A DNA stretch of 52,866 bases from positions 1 through 52,866 of the forward strand of contig NZ_OBQF01000008.1 of assembly GCF_900220995.1 (NCBI RefSeq), given 5' to 3'. Shown piece by piece: positions 32,649 to 40,064 of the stretch. How positions within the stretch are numbered: position 1 is the first letter of the stretch; the number at the start of each line of letters is the position of its first letter. The notes under the pieces are model-generated. The model did no database searches and had not been told where the DNA came from. It worked only from the letters and a program-made list of their open reading frames with translations. This stretch comes from Salinicoccus kekensis (lineage in GTDB: Bacteria > Bacillota > Bacilli > Staphylococcales > Salinicoccaceae). The position numbers were made by a program, and so were the translations under genes.

Positions 32649-33527
32649 ATGGAATATGGATTTATAGCCAGAGCTTTGCAAGTTATGATAGCTTCTCCAG
32701 GAGATGTTGATCAAAAAAGACAATCGGTACGGGAAGAAATTGTTAATTTTAATGGAATGCATTCTGAAAAAGAAAAAATAGTTTTATTACCAGTGGATTG
32801 GGAGACTCATTCATACCCTGAAACTGGTGCTGACGCTCAAACGATTTTAAATAAACAAATAGTGAGTAAATGTGATTTATTAGTAGGTATATTTGGAACA
32901 AAAGTAGGTACAAAAACTGAGAACGCTTTGAGTGGAACTATTGAAGAAATCAATGAACATATTAATGCTGGTAAGCCTGCTATGATATATTTTTCAACTG
33001 AGCTAGTTCCGAGAAATATTGATCAAGATCAATTAAAAAAATTGGAGAATTTCAAAAAAGAATTGCAATTAAATAAGGGAGAGTTTAAAGCTCTATACAA
33101 AGACTTTAATTCCACCGATGATTTTAGAAATAAATTTAGAAATGATTTATATCGAATGGTAGTCTTAAGTGAATATTTTAACGAATCTAAGATTTCCAAT
33201 CTATCTGAGAAGGAGATTATCGAAGAGTTAAAATCTAATAAAGGAGAGAAAGAAGAGAAGGAAATTTCGGAGGAAGCAAAAGAGTTAATAGCAGAGGCCT
33301 ATAGGACTGATTCTGAAATTCATAATTTTAGTACAAAGGAGGGCCAAATTATTCAAGCAGGTGAGAAAGGTTTTACACCTGTTAACCCTAGGAATGATGC
33401 TTATTATGTCGAAGCAATAAATGAGCTAGAGAGTAAGGGATATATAAGATCACTAAATTCTAAAAGACAGGTATTCAAATTAACTAGAGAAGGCTATAAA
33501 TATGGTGATGAAAACTTTGTGAATTAA
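32649..33527 (+). CDS. DUF4062-like protein with winged-helix-type C-terminus
   Basis: A 292-aa protein. Residues ~8-115 fit a DUF4062-type Rossmann fold: LQVMIASPGDVDQKRQSVR at the first strand, then SKCDLLVGIFGTKVG and GTIEEINEHINAGKPA. The C-terminal ~90 residues read as a small winged-helix-like unit ending in KLTREGYKYGD. DUF4062 proteins are frequent in defence loci and resemble TIR/deoxyribosyltransferase-like folds. A role as sensor or NAD-type effector is inference. The start at 32649 gives the better spacing from GGAG. It stands alone between two terminators. Confidence 0.78.
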   Translation: MEYGFIARALQVMIASPGDVDQKRQSVREEIVNFNGMHSEKEKIVLLPVDWETHSYPETGADAQTILNKQIVSKCDLLVGIFGTKVGTKTENALSGTIEEINEHINAGKPAMIYFSTELVPRNIDQDQLKKLENFKKELQLNKGEFKALYKDFNSTDDFRNKFRNDLYRMVVLSEYFNESKISNLSEKEIIEELKSNKGEKEEKEISEEAKELIAEAYRTDSEIHNFSTKEGQIIQAGEKGFTPVNPRNDAYYVEAINELESKGYIRSLNSKRQVFKLTREGYKYGDENFVN

Positions 33528-33603
33528 ACAATTTCTCACTATAGATATTTATGAATAGCCAATTTTGAAAACTCATAAATAGTGAATAAGATTAACTTTA
33601 AAT

Positions 33604-33638
33604 ACCGTTCGGTAAAGTACATTTTTACGGACGGTTTT
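33604..33638 (+). terminator. Terminator after the DUF4062-like gene
   Basis: An imperfect hairpin with arms ACCGTTCGGTAAA and TTTACGGACGGT is followed by TTTTC on the plus strand, about 75 bp after the stop codon. Confidence 0.65.
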
Positions 33639-33761
33639 CATTTATAACTAGAAAATAATCTTCCGGTCAAATAATTTGTAAATGTGTTTCCCTCTCTTAA
33701 ATTTATGTTTGATTAAGGTAGACCCTAAATAGACATTATATATATGTATTGATATGCTTAA

Positions 33762-33916
33762 CTGTGACTTTCGATGTTATTTTGCACTGATTTAGGCGAT
33801 AACTTGCACTATAGTTAAAAAGTCCAGAGCTTATATTTTCAAGAAGACAGCTCGTTTTAAAGTTAGTTATGCAGAATAAAACTTAAAATATATGCAATTT
33901 ATCTTTAAAAATGACA
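33762..33916 (+). repeat. 155-bp res-like direct repeat, copy A
   Basis: Differs at only one base from 34510-34664. It contains TTGCACTGATTTAGGCGATA and AACTTGCACTATAG blocks and an imperfect hairpin (AGAGCTT...AGCTC). An inverted, more diverged relative lies at 37758-37849. The association of copy B with a resolvase C-terminal fragment suggests these are resolvase recombination sites with the adjoining gene end. Confidence 0.8.
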
Positions 33917-34008
33917 CCATATGAAATGAGTGGTTTTAGAAAAATAATGTATAATTTTCTTCTTGTGAAGAGAGAGAAATATAGAATAAAATTGAGGAGG
34001 AGAAAAAT

Positions 34009-34239
34009 ATCGCTTATATTAGTTGGTGGATAATCTTTGTCTTAGGTTTGTTGTCTTATTACTGGTTTTTCTTTGTAGAATACGGAGCTATTGTCACCGT
34101 AATTGGCACGATTATTTGTGGTTTGATTGGAGTAGTAATAGCCGTTGCGTTAAAAAAACGTAATTTAATCATCTTAAGTGCTTTTCTTTTTCTTAGTCCC
34201 TATCTTATCTTCTTGTTCATAGTTTTGTTCTTAAATTAA
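34009..34239 (+). CDS. Small membrane protein with an apparent ATC start
   Basis: About 76 aa, almost entirely hydrophobic, with three predicted spans. No family is known. A strong GAGGAGG is followed after eight bases by ATC GCT TAT at 34009, exactly where a start codon is expected. The first standard codon, TTG at 34048, has no ribosome site and would cut the first membrane span. Either ATC is used at low efficiency or the start has mutated. It is flanked by the two copies of the res-like repeat. Confidence 0.5.
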   Translation: MAYISWWIIFVLGLLSYYWFFFVEYGAIVTVIGTIICGLIGVVIAVALKKRNLIILSAFLFLSPYLIFLFIVLFLN

Positions 34240-34327
34240 CAAGTGGTGAGTAGAATATTACACATGAAACCTCACCCTCCTAACCCATAACATAGATCAG
34301 GGGGTGAATAGTATGATATAAAAAGAA

Positions 34328-34508
34328 TTAATTCAATTCCTTTTTAATTCTATATATCGTCTGACGTGTAATTCCCACTTCCTTTGCTATTTGAGAAATT
34401 GCAATGCCTTCCTTTAGTCGAGAGACGATACGATGATACACAAGTCTTTTTTGAGGGTCTTTGGCTGTCGGTGAGTAGAGCGTCGGCCGGCCTTTATACA
34501 CGCCTTTA
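34328..34508 (-). pseudogene. C-terminal remnant of a serine resolvase
   Basis: The minus strand encodes about 60 residues (GVYKGRPTLYSPTAKDPQKR then a helix-turn-helix ISQIAKEVGITRQTIYRI) ending in TAA. This is the DNA-binding end of a Sin/BinL-type serine recombinase. The catalytic domain is missing: the frame ends where the res-like repeat begins (34510). It shows that a resolvase-bearing element was cut here by recombination or deletion. Confidence 0.85.
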
Positions 34509-34509
34509 G

Positions 34510-34664
34510 CTGTGACTTTCGATGTTATTTTGCACTGATTTAGGCGATAACTTGCACTATAGTTAAAAAGTCCAGAGCTTATCTTTTCAAGAAGACAGCT
34601 CGTTTTAAAGTTAGTTATGCAGAATAAAACTTAAAATATATGCAATTTATCTTTAAAAATGACA
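34510..34664 (+). repeat. 155-bp res-like direct repeat, copy B
   Basis: 154 of 155 bases match copy A at 33762-33916. It directly abuts the resolvase remnant. The intervening 593 bp contain the small membrane gene, so the unit could be lost by recombination between A and B. Confidence 0.85.
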
Positions 34665-34781
34665 GTTTAGGCTACTGCACCTTTAAAGATTGAACTTTAA
34701 AGGTGCTTATTTTATATGGGGAGAATCTTTATGTTAAAGTAAAAAATAGAAATAATACAATTGAAAGTAGCGTGGAATTAT

Positions 34782-35069
34782 ATGAAAAGTGTGTCTTTGA
34801 TAGGCTGGTTCGCTCTGCTTAGTGTCGTTTTTTCTATATTTTGTTTTACACTTATTATGACGAGAGGACCGGTTATAACAGGAGGGCCACCTGTAGAAAT
34901 TTATATTAGTCTGATTTCATTAGCTTTAGCTTTAATACTTTCGATAATTGGTATTATAAAAAAGTCAGAGCCCAATCTTCTTCCTGGGATATCTCTCGTT
35001 ATAACAATAGCATTCGCTTTCTTTTTTTTATTAATCTATATCGTATCTGGAATGTCTACTGATTATTAA
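34782..35069 (+). CDS. Small integral membrane protein (95 aa)
   Basis: Three hydrophobic segments (about residues 7-28, 41-58 and 68-90) separated by short loops, with a GGPPVEIY loop. No family is recognised. ATG 34782 has a modest GTGGA upstream; an in-frame TTG at 34761 lacks a site. It is followed at once by the 122-bp palindrome. Confidence 0.55.
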   Translation: MKSVSLIGWFALLSVVFSIFCFTLIMTRGPVITGGPPVEIYISLISLALALILSIIGIIKKSEPNLLPGISLVITIAFAFFFLLIYIVSGMSTDY

Positions 35070-35070
35070 A

Positions 35071-35192
35071 CTTTTGGTGGGAAAAGCAATCCTGAATAAA
35101 CTAAAAAGCCGGTAGGCAGATACCGTGAGGTATCAAGAAAGCCTACCGACAGCTTTTGGGTTTTTAGGGTTGCCGTTGGTTCACACCAAAAG
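35071..35192. repeat. 122-bp multi-arm palindrome (MITE-like)
   Basis: Outer arms CTTTTGGTG (35071-35079) and CACCAAAAG (35184-35192) are perfect. Inner arms CGGTAGGC/GCCTACCG enclose GATACC-GTGA-GGTATC, and the flanking stretches pair imperfectly. The whole element can fold as one long cruciform. No target duplication was found. It may be a miniature mobile element, a terminator or a recombination site. Confidence 0.75.
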
Positions 35193-35293
35193 GAAATTGG
35201 AATAAATATTTGTAGTAACTTCAAATTAAATATTATAAAGTTGAAGTAATGGGAATGTTTATCCTTTTTGGAAGAAAGGAAGAGGAATAAAGA

Positions 35294-35791
35294 ATGAATA
35301 AGAAGAAAATAACTGGATTTATAGTTATAATTTCTAGCTTACTGGTTGTGTTTTTAGTGTTACTTATAAGTAATCACTTTTTATCAAAAAACCAAGGGGT
35401 AGAGTATGTAACGAATAATATTGTTAATGATTTGGATGTACAGAGTATACAAATTTCTGATGAAGATGCGACTATTTTCTTAGACTTATATGATTCAGAA
35501 ACAAGAAAGAACGTTATAAATTATTTGGAAAGAACATTAACAAATGAAGAATATGAGAAATATGATATAGAGTTTGTTGGTAATAAAATATTGTCTATAC
35601 CAAAAGAGGCAAAATCTATAAAAGAAAACCTTATTAAAAATTATGATGTTCGAGATATGACAGTAGATTATGAGGAAGAGAATATTTTTATTGATTTAGA
35701 TGATTTGAAACGAAAAGCTGATGTTATTAGTTATCTTAAAGAATCATTAGCACCTTCTGACTTTGCAACATATGATATCAAGTTTATTTAA
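35294..35791 (+). CDS. Membrane-anchored extracellular protein (165 aa)
   Basis: An N-terminal membrane span (residues 7-30, core GFIVIISSLLVVFLVLLI) is followed by a ~130-residue acidic domain, probably outside the cell. The domain seems to consist of two related halves, each with a V-R-D/V-Q-S strand, an I-F-I/L-D-L strand and a helix that ends before Y-D-I-K/E-F. No family is recognised. A good AGAGG lies before the ATG. The next gene follows by 28 bp, suggesting an operon. Confidence 0.65.
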   Translation: MNKKKITGFIVIISSLLVVFLVLLISNHFLSKNQGVEYVTNNIVNDLDVQSIQISDEDATIFLDLYDSETRKNVINYLERTLTNEEYEKYDIEFVGNKILSIPKEAKSIKENLIKNYDVRDMTVDYEEENIFIDLDDLKRKADVISYLKESLAPSDFATYDIKFI

Positions 35792-35819
35792 ATTGTGAGA
35801 TACAAAAGGGGGTGTAGTT

Positions 35820-36116
35820 GTGGCTGTTTATCACTTTGGTAGAACTACTTTTGCTAATAATATTTCGATTGGTCAGAATAGAAGATTTACAACCCCACAG
35901 AGTGTGTTAATTTCTCCTGATGGTACGGTAAATTTACGTATTGAGGTTATACCGGCAGGGGCAACTAGTGGAGAATCAGTTGCTACAGGTCGGTTTTCAT
36001 CAGATGTTAACTTCCCGATTAACCATTTAACATCTTCAGGAGGTCAATATACGATTAGGTTAAATAATGCAGGTTTTGGTACAGCAGAATTGAACGGTGG
36101 TAGTGTTTATTATTAA
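35820..36116 (+). CDS. Small beta-rich protein (98 aa)
   Basis: A cysteine-free 98-aa protein, rich in G, S, T, N and alternating hydrophobic residues, so probably a beta-sandwich. No signal peptide is visible. It starts with GTG behind AAAGGGGGTG. It is cotranscribed with the membrane-anchored 165-aa protein and ends at a strong bidirectional terminator. No family is recognised. Confidence 0.65.
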   Translation: MAVYHFGRTTFANNISIGQNRRFTTPQSVLISPDGTVNLRIEVIPAGATSGESVATGRFSSDVNFPINHLTSSGGQYTIRLNNAGFGTAELNGGSVYY

Positions 36117-36126
36117 TTCGCGCCGA

Positions 36127-36176
36127 TTATAAAATTAAGCTGCCCCTGATCAATTTGGGGCAGCTTAACTTTATAA
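36127..36176. terminator. Bidirectional terminator between convergent genes
   Basis: A long stem with core AAGCTGCCCC (36137-36146) and GGGGCAGCTT (36157-36166), extended by TTATAAA-type arms, separates the plus-strand 98-aa gene from the minus-strand phospholipase-like gene. Confidence 0.88.
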
Positions 36177-36470
36177 TTATGCGAAAGGATTGCAGGGTTG
36201 ATTTTGAAACCAGACTGATATAGCAATAGCCCATTCGCTTCCTTGAAGTACATAAGGGTTTAAGCATCTTTGTAATTCGAGATCACAACTGCAAGCAAAA
36301 TATCCTCGACTACCATAACAATTATCATGAGTTTGGCAACATGTATCAACAGAACTTATTGGAGCCCCCGGCCCACTGCACCCAGGACCACACCAATTAC
36401 CATAAATGCAAGAGGCTTGAGTGGTGAGCTGATAATGTAGAGTTGGCTCGTCTTCGTTGGATTGTAGCAT
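36177..36470 (-). CDS. Phospholipase A2-like protein, probably N-terminally truncated
   Basis: 97 aa. It has the PLA2 calcium loop ([13 protein letters not shown]) and the catalytic H-D pair in [10 protein letters not shown], with further cysteines typical of disulfide-stabilised PLA2. No signal peptide or ribosome site precedes ATG 36468-36470, and the frame stays open for at least 100 bp upstream through a terminator, so the export signal has been lost. It may be a broken duplicate of the gene at 36851-37387, which shares the N-W-C-G-P-G core. Confidence 0.75.
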   Translation of the reverse strand: MLQSNEDEPTLHYQLTTQASCIYGNWCGPGCSGPGAPISSVDTCCQTHDNCYGSRGYFACSCDLELQRCLNPYVLQGSEWAIAISVWFQNQPCNPFA

Positions 36471-36521
36471 GGCACGAAAGAGAGGAGGGGGTGACGCTCT
36501 TGGAGTAGTCTTTAAAACAGT

Positions 36522-36548
36522 AAAAAAAGAGTGACTTAAGCCACTCTC
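36522..36548 (-). terminator. Terminator after the small membrane gene
   Basis: AGAGTG (36528-36533) pairs with CACTCT (36542-36547), and the minus strand continues with seven T. It ends the operon of the secreted phospholipase-like gene and the 83-aa membrane gene. Confidence 0.85.
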
Positions 36549-36574
36549 ATTAAATATTACATTCCTATCTCTTT

Positions 36575-36826
36575 TTACATCATCGAATTGATAATATATC
36601 CAATGGCCATAAAAATAAAAAAGCTGAAAAACATAAGAGCATTAAGGAATATCAATAATGTTCTTTTTGACAGGACACCAAAAACTACCCCAATTGGAGA
36701 AACAATGAAAGTTAAAAGCCAAAAAGGACTAGAAATTTCAAATAAAATATTGGGAATCCAAACGAGAATGCCTATCAATAAACAGATTAAAGAGATTGTA
36801 GTAAACTTATTTTTAATTTTACACAT
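36575..36826 (-). CDS. Small two- to three-span membrane protein (83 aa)
   Basis: Hydrophobic segments at about residues 10-30, 34-50 and 58-80. No family is recognised. It begins 24 bp after the stop of the secreted phospholipase A2-like gene, in the same transcript. Gene pairs of a secreted membrane-attacking enzyme and a small membrane protein suggest an immunity function, but this is inference from order only. Confidence 0.6.
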   Translation of the reverse strand: MCKIKNKFTTISLICLLIGILVWIPNILFEISSPFWLLTFIVSPIGVVFGVLSKRTLLIFLNALMFFSFFIFMAIGYIINSMM

Positions 36827-36850
36827 CTCCCCTCATAATTATATTATTAT

Positions 36851-37387
36851 TTAATAACAACCGTTTGTAGCAGATTGTGCTTGAAAATATGCAAAGACAG
36901 CATAAGCCATTTGTTTTTCCAAAAATTTCATTTTATAAGTTTGAGCAATTATTCTGGACATTAATCTTTTATCACTACCACAATCGAAATAACCGTAATC
37001 TCTATAATCTAAATCATGCTGTTTACATATATTATCAAGCACATCTTTAGTGCCCCCGCCTCCATGTCCAGGGCCGCACCAGTTACCCCAAACAGGTAGC
37101 GAAAGCGCCATAACAGTTACTTCTCCAGGCTTCTTATTGTACGCTTGATTTACTTGGTTTATTTTTTGACCAGTTCCAATAATAAATTCGCTTTGTCCAT
37201 CATCTTTAGCTTCTTCAACATCAAACTTTATTTCCCCATCTTTAGTTCTAGTTATGTATTGTTCCAACACAAGTTGAGTTTCTTCGAAGCTGCTGTTCTC
37301 GTCAACTTTTTGGGTTGATGCTTCGGCGCTAGACACTCCACTAACAAGTAAACTGAAAGTCATGAAAATTAAAAACAATTTCTTCAC
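36851..37387 (-). CDS. Secreted phospholipase A2-like protein
   Basis: A 178-aa exported protein. A signal peptide occupies about residues 1-23 (KK, hydrophobic core, then SGVSSAEA). A ~75-residue pro-like acidic segment follows, then the PLA2 domain with GNWCGPGHGGGG (calcium loop) and NICKQHDLDYRDYG (catalytic H-D). Catalysis would release a fatty acid from the sn-2 position of phospholipids outside the cell. The start GTG 37387 lies after AAAGGGGAG. The gene leads a two-gene operon with a small membrane protein. Confidence 0.85.
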   Translation of the reverse strand: MKKLFLIFMTFSLLVSGVSSAEASTQKVDENSSFEETQLVLEQYITRTKDGEIKFDVEEAKDDGQSEFIIGTGQKINQVNQAYNKKPGEVTVMALSLPVWGNWCGPGHGGGGTKDVLDNICKQHDLDYRDYGYFDCGSDKRLMSRIIAQTYKMKFLEKQMAYAVFAYFQAQSATNGCY

Positions 37388-38110
37388 AATATACTCCCCT
37401 TTATTTATCACCCAGATTTATAAATTCTAATATATGTAACATAAGAATAAATATAGAATTTACACGTTTACTGTAACACACTTTTTAGAATATAAAATGG
37501 GAAAATAATAATATGGAACCTTTAATAATTGTAGAGCAGAAAAACATATTTTTGATCAATACAAAATTGACCGACCTTTATTTTTTGTCGATAAGCGATA
37601 TATATTACATGCGCAACAGTTAGCTATTAGCGATTAATTGGGGACGCAAGTCATTTATCGCCCTTATATACTTATGGCCCACAAACGTATAAAATGGTGT
37701 GACTTTAGGAGCTATTTTGCATCTGTTTTAACTGTTATTTTGCACACTCAATTTAGAAACCCAGCTGTCTTCGTGAAAAGATAAGCTGGGCTTTTTAATT
37801 ATAGTGCAAGTTATCGCTTGAATCAGGGCAAGATAACACCGAAAGTGACATTATTAAGATTAATTGGTAAGTATATATCGTTAATTTTAGGCAGACCCTA
37901 AATATACAATTCAGGCTATTGATTTCATTGGTTTTCGAGTGTGTGATTAGGGTGTATTTTAATGTTCCTTTAAATAGGTATTCCACATAACAGTCGTTAA
38001 ATGTACATATGTAAATATGTTATATAGCATAAAAACGTATTAACATAATAGTAAAACTGTTACTTAGTACGTCAGGATTTTTTATATTTCAATCTATCCT
38101 CTTATAAAGG
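37388..38110. other. Long non-coding region with recombination-site debris
   Basis: A 723-bp AT-rich stretch without a credible gene. It contains a second set of TTTTGCA-type repeats (37693-37745), the inverted res-like copy C (37758-37849), and GCAGACCCTAAATATACA near 37891 with a GATTTCATTGG block near 37920 that recurs near 32358. It looks like a scar of several recombination events. Confidence 0.6.
37758..37849 (-). repeat. res-like repeat copy C (inverted, diverged)
   Basis: On the minus strand it reads GTGACTTTCGGTGTTATCTT and continues in parallel with copies A and B through CGATAACTTGCACTATA and the AAGC hairpin, at roughly 80% identity. The hairpin arms CCCAGCT/AGCTGGG with CTTTTTAATT also make a plus-strand terminator (37760-37797). 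Confidence 0.7.
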
Positions 38111-38122
38111 GAACATACGTTC
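38111..38122. promoter_or_regulatory. LexA (SOS) box before the second YolD-like gene
   Basis: A perfect GAAC-atac-GTTC palindrome fits the Gram-positive LexA consensus. A TATAAT -10 lies immediately after it (38125-38130), so LexA would cover the promoter. Confidence 0.8.
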
Positions 38123-38149
38123 TGTATAATGAATGTAAGGAGTGATAGC

Positions 38150-38530
38150 ATGAAATGTACTTACGAAGGCTTTGATTACCGGAAGATACCGCAACAGGAT
38201 TTGAATAGCAATATACCGAAGGGTCGGGGAATGATAAAATGGGCGCCATTTAAAACAATGCCAGAACAATACGAAAGAGTGTCTTATATGATTGAAGAAC
38301 AAGCGAAGTCTGATCCCCCTACTTTAGATAATGAAACAATAGTAATGCTGGAAGAACAACTTAAAAGAAATATAGGAGAATCTGTACTGTTAAGGTACTG
38401 GAATGATGGCTACGAAGTGTTTATTGAATGCAAACTTGAATATATTGATAATCGCACTGGTATAATCATAGTTAGTAAAGAAAAAGAATTACTGCATATA
38501 AAATTTGAGCACATATATGAAATTATTTAA
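38150..38530 (+). CDS. YolD-like protein, copy 2
   Basis: A 126-aa YolD-like protein, paralogue of 28381-28761, with the same GRGMIKWAPFKTMPEQY segment. The ribosome site AAGGAGTG is good. A perfect SOS box and -10 stand upstream, and an intrinsic terminator follows, so it is a complete single-gene SOS unit. The family normally partners a Y-family polymerase; none is encoded in this window, so it may work with the host enzyme. Confidence 0.87.
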   Translation: MKCTYEGFDYRKIPQQDLNSNIPKGRGMIKWAPFKTMPEQYERVSYMIEEQAKSDPPTLDNETIVMLEEQLKRNIGESVLLRYWNDGYEVFIECKLEYIDNRTGIIIVSKEKELLHIKFEHIYEII

Positions 38531-38537
38531 TTATGTA

Positions 38538-38573
38538 AAAAGAACTTGCATAAAAGCAAGTTCTTTTCTTTTA
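38538..38573 (+). terminator. Terminator after the second YolD-like gene
   Basis: A 12-bp perfect stem (38538-38549 with 38556-38567, arm AAAAGAACTTGC) is followed by CTTTTATTT. Confidence 0.88.
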
Positions 38574-38680
38574 TTTCAATGAAATTTAAAAGAATCAATT
38601 CTGACAGAGCGATTCTAAGGCATTTTCCTAGTTAAAGGTGGACAGTTATACGTTAAAAGCGTTTGTGTGGCTTCATTTTT

Positions 38681-40057
38681 TGTCAAGTCCAGAATCCTGT
38701 GTAATAAGGTATATAGTACCTTATGCGAGTGAGAACACTTTGGGTTTTCCTCCCCCGGCCATGGCCGGGGGAGGAAATTTTCTATTCAGCCTTTGAGGAA
38801 CTTTCGATTGGTCGCCGTCATCAGTTCATGGTTGTCCACCAGGACCGCACCGATCAAACGCACGGCCGAAGCCGCATTCGGAAAGATGCCAATGACCTTT
38901 TCCCGTCGCCGGATCTCTTCATTGATCCGTTCCACACTGTTGGTCGTCTTTAAAGACACATGATGGAGCTGGGGCTCCATCATGAACTGGATCGCATCCT
39001 CAAAGCCGGCTTCAAGGATGGCGCATGCCTTTTCATATTTCTGATCACCGGCCACAAATGCCTCGAACTCTGCCTTGCATACTTTGGCGTGCTGCGGCGT
39101 TTCGGCATTAAAAATCCGTTTCAACAGACGCCGTTGTTCTGTACTGCCCTTACGGGGCATGGTGCTGGCGATATTTGTGGTGAAGTGGAACGTACAACGC
39201 TGCCAGGCCGTACCGACGAATTCTTTGCGGATCGCAGCCCGCAGGCCGGCATGGGCATCCGAGATGATCAGCCTGGGCAGTGTCAGGCCACGGTGGCGCA
39301 GATCCTGGAAAAATGCCGTCCATGCCTGTTCTGATTCTTCTTCAGACACCATGAAGCCCAGGATCTCACGGAAGTTCCCTTCGTTGATGCCCTGCGCCAC
39401 ATAGACCGCTTTGGAGACGATACGATGGTCTTCCCGGACTTTGATATACATCGCATCCACATAGAGGTAACGGTAGGTCTTCAGGTTCAGCGGCCGGGTG
39501 CGGAAGGCGTCAATCTCCGGGTCCAGGCGTTTCATGATGTCCGAGACGAATGATTTCGATACGCTTTCACCACAAAGGGTCTCCACGATTTTCGTCACTT
39601 TGCGGGTCGACACCCCGCTGATCACAGCCTCCGTCAATGACAGGACAAGTGCCTGATCTTTCCGCTGGTACTTCTCGAACAGTTCTGTGGAGAATTCGCC
39701 GGAACGCGTGCGCGGCACCCGCAGCCTGAGGCGGCCGATCGGCATGATATAATCCCGCTCGTAGTAGCCGTTGCGCATGTCCTGGCGGTCTTCACTCCGT
39801 TCCCGTGCCGCCGCCTAGACATGCGCATCCCGTTCGGCCTCCATATATGCATTGAAGACCGCCACAGCCAACCCTTTCGTGGCAGCGTTGAGGTTACTGC
39901 CCAAAATTTGTTCTGTCAATTGATCCATATCTAGGTTAATATTTAATTGAGTCATACTTGTGCCTCCCTGTATCAATGATGGTGTCCCAACTAACATTGT
40001 ACTACAGAGCACAGGTGTGGCTCTTTATTCTTATTACACAACTATATGGACATAATT
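38681..40057 (-). mobile_element. IS256-family insertion sequence with 8-bp target duplication
   Basis: A 1377-bp element. Ends show related terminal inverted repeats (GTCCA then TGTGTAATAAG at both ends, six bases inside the boundary), which resemble the IS256 terminal sequence. The flanks repeat TCATTTTT (38673-38680 and 40058-40065), an 8-bp duplication typical of the family. GC content is far above the neighbourhood, so it is a recent arrival. A 32-bp perfect palindrome (38746-38777, centre CCATGG) lies between the transposase stop and the left end. Insertion overlaps the stop codon of the adjacent gene without changing it. Confidence 0.92.
38786..39955 (-). pseudogene. IS256-family transposase interrupted by an in-frame amber codon
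   Basis: The frame starts at ATG 39955 (GGGAGG upstream, MTQLNINLDMDQL) and would give about 389 residues, the normal family length. A TAG codon at 39815-39817 interrupts it after ERDAHV; the same frame then continues with AAARERSEDRQDMRNG. The catalytic DDE region is intact downstream (LYVDAMYIKV, LIISDAHAGLRAA and a glutamate in TNSVERINEEIRRR). The element may be inactive, restart internally, or use amber suppression. Confidence 0.88.
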
Positions 40058-40064
40058 TCATTTT

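Noticed and set aside
38960-39404. Plus-strand frames of 109-124 aa inside the IS256-like element
   Set aside because: They lie antisense to the conserved DDE transposase; GC-rich sequence leaves few stops by chance.
39634-39852. A frameshift in the transposase
   Set aside because: Both halves are in the same frame. The interruption is a single TAG codon at 39815-39817, so no frameshift is needed.
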